Of a stretch of DNA of 54,930 nucleotides, positions 48,725-54,930 are shown in pieces (position 1 is the stretch's first letter; each line of letters starts with the position of its first letter). Both the position numbers and the translations under genes were made by a program. A model generated the notes under the pieces. The model was not told the DNA's origin and did no database searches. It saw only the letters and a list, made by a program, of their open reading frames with translations. This stretch comes from Welwitschia mirabilis (taxonomy: Eukaryota > Gnetophyta > Gnetopsida > Welwitschiales), in contig JBOZIK010000001.1 in the NCBI GenBank assembly GCA_051453625.1, positions 242,325,868 to 242,380,797 on the forward strand, read 5' to 3'.

Positions 48725-49240
48725 TTTGGTGCATCCACATCATAAATGCCCGACTTATCTAAAAAATGTTGAAATTGTGGTCTTCTGAGAGACTTCATGA
48801 AAATTTCAATCGACTAAGAATTTATAGAATGTGGCACATGTCAATAACTCCTACCTACACTTGCTCTCATAGAAAATAATAGTCAATCTCTATATGCTTG
48901 CTACGCTCATGAAAAACTGAATTTACCATAATGTGAATAGTAGACTAACCGTTATAAAACAATGAGATCAGTCCACTTTACTGTACTCCTAAAGACTCCA
49001 AAAGAGTCTTTAGCTAAAGAAGCTTACTCGTGGCTGCTACCATTGCTCTATACTCTGCCTACGCTGAAGAACGAAAAACTGTGATCTACTTCTTTATTTT
49101 CCAAGAAATGGAAGAATCACCCAACATGGTAAAGTAGCCAGTGACAGACCGTCTAGTAATTGGGCAACTTGCCCAATCTGAATCACAAAAGGCATGTAGA
49201 TTTAAATCACAATCTATGCAAAGTAGTATCCCCTATCCTG
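48725..49240 (-). pseudogene. Copia RNase H domain, C-terminal part of Pol
   Basis: The minus strand reads SDWASCPITRRSVTGYFTML (around 49190-49130), the standard Copia RNase H block. It continues SISWK, RSSA-AEYRAM, KTLLESLGVQ, FHERSKHIEIDY and QFQHFLDKSGIYDVDAPN just before the polypurine tract. The catalytic Asp of SDW and Glu of AEYRAM are present, but several stops and frame changes interrupt the reading. RNase H would remove the RNA strand during reverse transcription. Confidence 0.85.
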
Positions 49241-49517
49241 GATTCTTCTTAATGTATCGTATAACTCTCTTTACCGCATCAAAGTACTCCTCACGTGGTA
49301 TCTGCATAAACTGTGAAAGGACATGAACTGCATATGAAATATCTGGTCGTGTGATCGTGAGATAGATAAGGCAACCAACTAGTTGACAATAAGCTACCCC
49401 ATCTATCATCATCTCCTCCTCAGCTAGGCCTAGCCGATGACCCTGCTCCATAGGTGTATCTGATGGACAACATCCAAGTATTCTAGTCTCGAAATAATGT
49501 CTAAGGCATACTTTCAT
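49233..49517 (-). pseudogene. Copia RT C-terminal / connection region
   Basis: Open for 94 codons with GCCPSDTPMEQGHRLGLAEE, VAYCQLVGCLIYLTITRPDI and SYAVHVLSQFM. This is the standard Copia block linking RT and RNase H. The start codon assigned is internal; the frame is a piece of the polyprotein. It is continuous in homology with RT copy A on its minus-strand upstream side. Confidence 0.88.
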
Positions 49518-50095
49518 TGAGAAAGGAATATCCCCTTAGACAAGCGTGAGACCTCAATTCCTAAAAAATATTTCAACTTTCCTAAGTTTTTAATGTTAAA
49601 ACACTTATCAAGATAGGACTTAAAATCTAAACAAGCCCAAGAGTTACTCCCGATCAAAATGATGTCATCCACATAGACTAAGTGGCCTAAGAAAACATTA
49701 CCCTTATGAAAGGTAAATAATGAATAATCTACATGTGATTAAACAAATCCATACTTGCATAAAGCCTCACAAAGCTTGGCAAACTAGTTCTGAGAAGCTT
49801 GTCCAAGCCCATATAATGACTTCCTGAGGTGACAAACCTATTTTCGACCTCGTGTACGAAAACCTAGTGACAACCTCATATAAACCTCCTCCTCTAGATC
49901 TCCATGTAAGAATGTGTTATTGACATCTATTTAATGTAACTCCCATTCCTATGTTACAGCAACAATAAAAAATACCCGAATGGTAATAAGTTTTATTACC
50001 AGAGCAAATGTCTCGTGAAAGTTAAGACCTTCCACCTGGGTAAAGTCCTTTACCACCAAACAGGCCTTGTAACACTCTATAGACCCATCTGCCTT
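49370..50095 (-). pseudogene. Copia RT module, copy A (YVDD intact)
   Basis: Minus-strand homology begins KADGSIE, then [30 protein letters not shown] and LVYVDDIIL-GSNS, then NLGKLKYFLGIEV and the DTPMEQ block. The catalytic YVDD is intact (49675-49664). Stops occur, for example within VAVT-EWELH-IDV. It aligns base for base with copy B (50271-50997) but differs at roughly one position in seven by eye. At 50095/50096 homology stops abruptly, followed by 75 bases unlike Copia and then an N gap. Confidence 0.85.
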
Positions 50096-50170
50096 ATTGT
50101 TATAACCCACATTTTGTAAGCTTTAATTAATAGGGTTTCTAAACTATGTAAAACATTTTGATATTAATTT
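50096..50170. other. 75-bp non-Copia segment between the two RT copies
   Basis: AT-rich sequence (starting ATTGTTATAACCCACATTTT) with no counterpart in copy B, ending at the 100-N gap. It could be the edge of another insertion, flanking DNA of a different element copy, or an assembly join. Confidence 0.7.
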
Positions 50171-50270
50171 NNNNNNNNNNNNNNNNNNNNNNNNNNNNNN
50201 NNNNNNNNNNNNNNNNNNNNNNNNNNNNNNNNNNNNNNNNNNNNNNNNNNNNNNNNNNNNNNNNNNNNNN

Positions 50271-50997
50271 GGTAATCAACCAGTTGACGATAAGCTATCC
50301 CATCTGTCACCATCTCCCCCTCCGCTAGACCTAGCTGATGACCCTGTTTCATAGGCGTATCTGATGGATAACATCTAAGTAGTCTAGTCTTGGAAATAAT
50401 GTCTAGGGCATAGTTTCATTGAGAAAGAAATACCCCCTTAGACAAGCATGTGACCTTAATTCCTAAAAAATATTTTAGCTTCCCCAAGTTTTTGAAGTTA
50501 AAATACTTACTGTGATAGGACTTGAAATCGGAACAAACTTGAGAGTTGCTCCCAGTCGAAATGATGTTATCTACATAGACTAAGAGTCTCAATAAAACAT
50601 CATCCTTATATAAGGTAAATAACAAATAATCTGCGTGCGACTGAACAAATCCATACTTGCGTAAAGCCTTATAAAGTTTGACAAACCAGTTCCGAGAAGC
50701 CTATCTGAGCCCATATAGTAACTTCCTAAGGTGACAAATTTGTCCTCGACCTCGTGTACGAAAATCTAATGGTAACCTCATATAAATATTCTCCTCTAGA
50801 TCTCCATGAAAAAACACATTCTTGATATCCATCTAATGCAACTCTAATCCTCGTGTCACAGCAACAGTCAAAAATACCTGAATAGTAATAAAATTTACCA
50901 CTGGAGCAAACATCTCATAAAAGTCAAGGCCTTCCACTTGGGTAAAGCCCTTTGCCATTAAATGAGCCTTGTAATGCTCTACAGACCCATCTGCCTT
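50271..50997 (-). pseudogene. Copia RT module, copy B (YVDN)
   Basis: The same RT region as copy A: YKAHLMAKGFTQVEGLDFYE, HGDLEENIYMRL, LRKLLYGLR-ASRNWFVKLY, LLVYVDNIISTGSNSQ and NLGKLKYFLGIKV, then the PSDTPM-QGHQLGLAEGE block. The second catalytic Asp of YVDD is Asn (codon at 50568-50566), so this copy could not polymerise. Unlike copy A it is continuous with the upstream part of Pol (51000-52770). Confidence 0.87.
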
Positions 50998-51507
50998 TGA
51001 TCTTGTAGATCCACCTACAGTCAATCAGCTTCTTTATATTCAATAAATCTTCCAAGTTCCATGTGTTATTTGCCTCAAGTACCACTATCTCCTTCACCAT
51101 AGCCTCTTGTCATTAAGGCTTGTGCATGACCTTGTAATAACTTCGTGGCTCCTCCTCCAAGCTAGTACCTCCCCAAAACACTTGATGATTCAAAGAAAAA
51201 TTATCAATACTCATAAATCGAGCTAATGATTAAGGAGTACTTTAGACACTATCATGGAGTGAGGTCTTTGTTGAGGAGGGATGAACTACTTTCGAATAAA
51301 TTCCATGATGGTTTTATTTCTTCAATACATCAGAATTCACCATCATTAGGTCTAACGTAGCCCTCTCTCTATGTGATTCAAGTCGGTAGTCAGCCTCTCT
51401 TGGGCATCAGTAATGGGCCAACTACTAATCTATCCTTTGGACTTCATGTGACCTCAGGACAAATTTGATTTGAGCTCAATGAGTCTATCCCTTGGACCAG
51501 CTATGGG
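50998..51507 (-). pseudogene. Copia integrase-RT linker and RT start
   Basis: Decayed region joining integrase to RT. Short blocks are readable, including HGTWKIY, equivalent to the N-TWEL block before RT, followed by the TVGGSTRSKADGSVEHY stretch at 51024-50970. Multiple stops and frame changes. No catalytic residues are expected here. Confidence 0.65.
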
Positions 51508-51807
51508 TTACCTACTTGCTTGACTTATATTAGCTGAATAAATAACATAGCTCTTTAAATCATTAACTATCCCTCTCTCCTTAACCAAGTTCTCCCTCTC
51601 TTGTAGCATGACTCCCTCGGAATTGTCCGAACTCAGTGTCGGGTCCTTTGGTACCAAGCTTAAATCCCCCCTCAAATCAGAAACTTTTACTATAACTCCC
51701 TCATTCTCATTACCTAAAGTTTCATCAAGATGAATATTCTTAATAAATAAGGGTAGAGAAACTATTTGTATAGTATATGAAGCACATTTATCGTGAAATG
51801 AAAACAC
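51508..51807 (-). pseudogene. Copia integrase C-terminal region
   Basis: A 99-codon open stretch starting just after the VFYENVFSFHDK block. In Copia Pol this variable, acidic spacer follows the SRDIVFYEN motif of the integrase C-terminus. Family resemblance is only at its start; the rest is variable linker. Confidence 0.7.
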
Positions 51808-51821
51808 ATTTTCATAAAAAA

Positions 51822-52770
51822 CTATATCTCGAGAATATAGAAAAACATGTTCATCAAAGTCATAAAGTCTTCATACTTTCTTAGCAAGAGGGTAGCCAAC
51901 AAAAATACACCTTCTACTTCTAAATGTAAATTTATCATTCTCTTTATGATGAGCATAACATAGACAACCAAAAACACGTATATGATCAAAAGACGGAAGT
52001 ACTCCAAAAGTATTTTAAAAGTAGTCTTTCCTTTTAACCTCATCATCGACGTTCTATTAATTAATATACCACTGTCAAAATACATTCCCCCCAAAAATGT
52101 TTAGGCAAATTTGCTTAAAAGAGTAATGCCCATGCTACTTTAAGTATATTCTTGTGGTGACGCTCAATTCTCCCAGTTTATTGAGGCATGTCAATACAAC
52201 TTATTTCATGTGAAATGCCCTTTTCATTATAAAAATCCTTTATGCCAAATCTCTATTGTTATCACTTCTTATTTTTTTAATCACTTTTTTAAACTATGTC
52301 TTAACAAGTTTGCAAAATTTAATTAAATGGCTATAAGTTTCGCTTTTTTACTTTAACAAGAAAACCCAAATAAAACAATTGCAATCATCAACAATAGTTA
52401 AAAAATGTCGCACACCACAACTAGAATTATGATGATAGGTGCCCCATAAATCAACATGAATTAAATCAAAACATTATTCTACATGTTTAATTACTAAAAG
52501 GAAAAGAAGCTTATGTCTGTTTGGTCCAGAAACAAGAATCGCAAACAAAATCTCCTAAAAAATTTAAACTGCTAACTGTATGAATAAATGTAAATGATGA
52601 CTTGATTGGTGTCTCATACGCCTATGCCAAATAACTTAGGAGTTTCTCTACTTGATCTTTAAAGTTATATGCAACTTCGTTGATTGAAAATAGTAGACCC
52701 CCCCCCTTGAAGCTCACCTATTCTAATCGGCGTCATCAAAGTATGGTCCTGTATCACACAAAGCTGATCA
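51822..52770 (-). pseudogene. Copia GAG-pre-integrase and integrase core
   Basis: From 52770 down the minus strand gives FTDQLCVIQDHTLMT, VIWHRRMRHQSSHHL (GAG-pre-integrase, H--LGH-type block partly decayed), then FDLIHVDLWGTY (catalytic Asp region, 52470-52441) and RHFLTIVDDCN. Beyond a gap in readability come GILINRTSMMRLKGKTTF (~52070), FGCLCYAH, SRRCIFVGYPLAKK and VFLYSRDI. The order and blocks are diagnostic of Copia integrase, which inserts the cDNA. Frameshifts and stops break the frame, and a 9-C run at about 52699-52708 is one slip site. Confidence 0.88.
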
Positions 52771-53240
52771 GTGAAAAATCTTTGATANNNNNNNNNNNNN
52801 NNNNNNNNNNNNNNNNNNNNNNNNNNNNNNNNNNNNNNNNNNNNNNNNNNNNNNNNNNNNNNNNNNNNNNNNNNNNNNNNNNNNNNNNNNNNNNNNNNNN
52901 NNNNNNNNNNNNNNNNNNNNNNNNNNNNNNNNNNNNNNNNNNNNNNNNNNNNNNNNNNNNNNNNNNNNNNNNNNNNNNNNNNNNNNNNNNNNNNNNNNNN
53001 NNNNNNNNNNNNNNNNNNNNNNNNNNNNNNNNNNNNNNNNNNNNNNNNNNNNNNNNNNNNNNNNNNNNNNNNNNNNNNNNNNNNNNNNNNNNNNNNNNNN
53101 NNNNNNNNNNNNNNNNNNNNNNNNNNNNNNNNNNNNNNNNNNNNNNNNNNNNNNNNNNNNNNNNNNNNNNNNNNNNAAGCCGTGGCCCTATCTTGTTGGC
53201 CATGATTCCCATTTCCTCTGTAACCTCTGATGCTTCAGAT

Positions 53241-53498
53241 CTATTGTCTGCCTTGTTGTCCATCTCGTAAGCTATTGCCCTTCCAGTTCACCACTTCAAG
53301 GATTCCCTCCACCAGCTTCATCATAGATCCATCTATGAATCCTATCTTGTTCTTCACGGTTAAGGCATCACTCATTTCTCTATACCATAAATTATAGTTT
53401 TCTTCATTGAGTATGCATTGTGTGAGCATCATTCCTAGACTATAGGCATGCAATAGAAAGAATAGAAATGAAGCATTCGAGGATCTCTTCTGCTGCAT
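53241..53498 (-). pseudogene. Copia gag N-terminal region
   Basis: The 85-codon frame contains LGMMLTQCILNEENYNLWYR and then ALTVKNKIGFIDGSM. It matches the start of plant Copia Gag (GM-L-P-L-G-NY--W---M--AL--KNK-GFIDG). The N gap at 52788-53176 hides the rest of gag, including the zinc knuckle. The predicted ATG is internal; the true start would be nearer the primer site. Confidence 0.87.
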
Positions 53499-53581
53499 AC
53501 ATCGTCCTTCTCCTACATAGTTAGCTATCGTCGGTGGCCCACTTGGCTTCTCGTGGCAGTTAGGGTTTCATCTTACCCTTT

Positions 53582-53592
53582 CTCTGATACCA
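53582..53592 (-). other. Copia primer-binding site (Met-tRNA type)
   Basis: The minus strand reads TGGTATCAGAG immediately after the 5' LTR end TTTCAACA. Eleven bases match the initiator-tRNA-Met primer site; the next bases (AAAGGG) do not continue the match. Confidence 0.92.
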
Positions 53593-53916
53593 TGTTGAAA
53601 ATAAAAAAGCCAAAAAATTAAATAGAAATTTATGATCCTAAAGGGGGTACAATATATTTGATGTAATCAGAGAGCCTTTTATAAGCATACAAAAGAAACA
53701 ACAGTTTTTCTTCTTTTTGTAACAAACCCACTAACTTTACTAACTTAATAGTCATTTTCCTTCTTTTTAGTAACTAACCCAATAACTCTTTTCTATTTTC
53801 ATACCAACATAAATTGTTGGCATTACCTAAAGAAAATTCCAATAATATTAACTAAGGTTAATTACCAAACTAACTACACAATCTACATGGTGTACAGAAT
53901 ATTTTACATGTTAATA
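53593..53916 (-). repeat. 5' LTR of the Copia element
   Basis: On the plus strand runs TGTTGAAAATAAAA...ACATGTTAATA; the minus-strand start TATTAACATG is a decayed TGTTGACATG. It is homologous throughout with 48373-48713. It holds the promoter for minus-strand transcription of the element; a specific TATA box cannot be chosen in such AT-rich sequence. Confidence 0.92.
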
Positions 53917-53921
53917 AAATT

Positions 53922-54930
53922 GACAAGCAAATGAAAATATGATATTAAATATCTTATGATTACATATTAACTATAAAACAAATATGGATAGTCATCATTG
54001 ATGAGTTCTTCCACCTTCCATATTCTATATCATGATTGCTTGTTTATACTTGTGTTGGTATTATGCTATCTTGTCTTGATGTTCATCATCCCATGTATTC
54101 TTTTATACATGTCAAGAAGGCATGGAATCAAACTTAAATAATTATGAAATAATATGAGTATGCACTCCCTGTTTCCATGTTTTGATGGAAACATCTAATG
54201 ATTAACTACTTTTAGACATTTTTTTTGGTTTTTTGTATCTTTCCAACATCTCATTTTATTAGTTTCATTCCATGGCTATTTTTTCCATGCTAGACAAGAT
54301 GGCAATCATCATTTTTACTTTGTTGCAATCTAGGATGTCTTATTTCATCTTTAAAGAGAGGGAAAGATATATTTTTAAAAGATATTAAGAAAATTTTTAA
54401 ATGTAAATGAATCATATTTTAGCTTTTATGTTATGTGTTTGTGATGAGTTATTTGCAGATGATTTCATATTACTTGAAAAAAATTTCATGGATATTATTT
54501 AGCAAGCACATAATAACACACTTATAGAGTTTTTCTGTAGCTATGTTTTAGAACATCTAAAACATTTTGAACAAGAGAAACGAATGTTATGATTACTCTT
54601 TGTACTTTTTCCTTTTAGAATACGTTAATAACTTGCATGCATCATTCTTTGAGTTATCACCACTTAAGTTTTACACATTAGTTTTAGTATCACTATCTCA
54701 AATTATGCATACACATTATTATTTTTTGAGCTATCATTGTTACAATTTATAACTTTTTGTATGTGTATGACATTAATTTGTTCTATTATGATGTGTTCAA
54801 GTAGAGGGATTATAAATATATCCGTTAATGAATTTTTAATATCTATTCCTACATGATATAAATTCAACTCAAAATTACATTTTATACTTGCTATTTATCT
54901 TAGTTAAAGTGGCTTGCAATATAGTTGATG
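53922..54930. other. AT-rich DNA right of the Copia element, nothing recognised
   Basis: By the target duplication, this should be the continuation of the pre-insertion locus at 48367. No gene or RNA is recognised. Confidence 0.5.

Larger units (their letters stand above)
48373..53916 (-). mobile_element. Full-length Ty1/Copia retrotransposon with 5-bp target duplication
   Basis: All boundary signals are present. LTRs lie at 48373-48713 and 53593-53916. The target duplication AAATT is perfect at 48368-48372 and 53917-53921. The primer site TGGTATCAGAG abuts the 5' LTR on the minus strand (53592-53582). The polypurine tract TTGAGGGGAAG abuts the 3' LTR (48724-48714). Between them are gag, integrase, RT and RNase H remains in Copia order. 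Stops and frameshifts make it non-autonomous. Two N gaps fall inside (50171-50270, 52788-53176), and the RT region is doubled. The LTRs differ at roughly one position in ten by eye, so it is the youngest element in the window but not recent. Confidence 0.93.

Overview
This window looks like a gene-poor, heterochromatic stretch of a flowering-plant nuclear genome. It is very AT-rich, has no intact protein-coding gene I can recognise, and is built from layered, decayed retrotransposons of plant type (Athila-like Ty3, a second Ty3-like LTR element, Ty1/Copia, and a LINE). There are five N gaps (19012-19830, 25208-25217, 31885-31984, 50171-50270, 52788-53176), so it is a draft assembly. I cannot name the species.

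Layout: 1-14864 is AT-rich DNA with three local duplications: a 1.56-kb tandem pair (3092-6203), a ~250-bp tandem pair (7808-8318) and five ~120-bp repeats (10560-11150). 14865-33487 is an Athila-type element. It has two ~1.2-kb LTRs, a decayed tRNA-Asp primer site, and broken gag, protease and reverse transcriptase reading frames. A second LTR element (16838-27550) sits inside its leader. That inner element has ~1.65-kb LTRs and a clear initiator-tRNA-Met primer site, but no gag-pol I can read. It carries a fragment of a host nepenthesin-like aspartic protease gene whose catalytic Asp has become Asn. 35389-~36670 is the start of a minus-strand LTR element: primer site, LTR, and eight ~29-bp repeats. 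41180-43900 holds minus-strand LINE relics (ORF1 and endonuclease).

44267-48372 is the least TE-like part. It has a protein-like but broken minus-strand segment, two CpG-rich islands, and a tRNA-Ala-derived pseudogene whose anticodon reads ACC. 48373-53916 is a complete minus-strand Copia element bounded by a perfect 5-bp target duplication (AAATT). It has matched LTRs, primer site, polypurine tract, and gag/integrase/RT/RNase H remains. Its RT module is present twice, once with YVDD and once with YVDN, on either side of an assembly gap. The last kilobase shows nothing recognisable.

No genes here work together as a pathway. The main story is nested insertion and decay, plus capture of a host gene fragment and an unusual doubled RT in the Copia copy.
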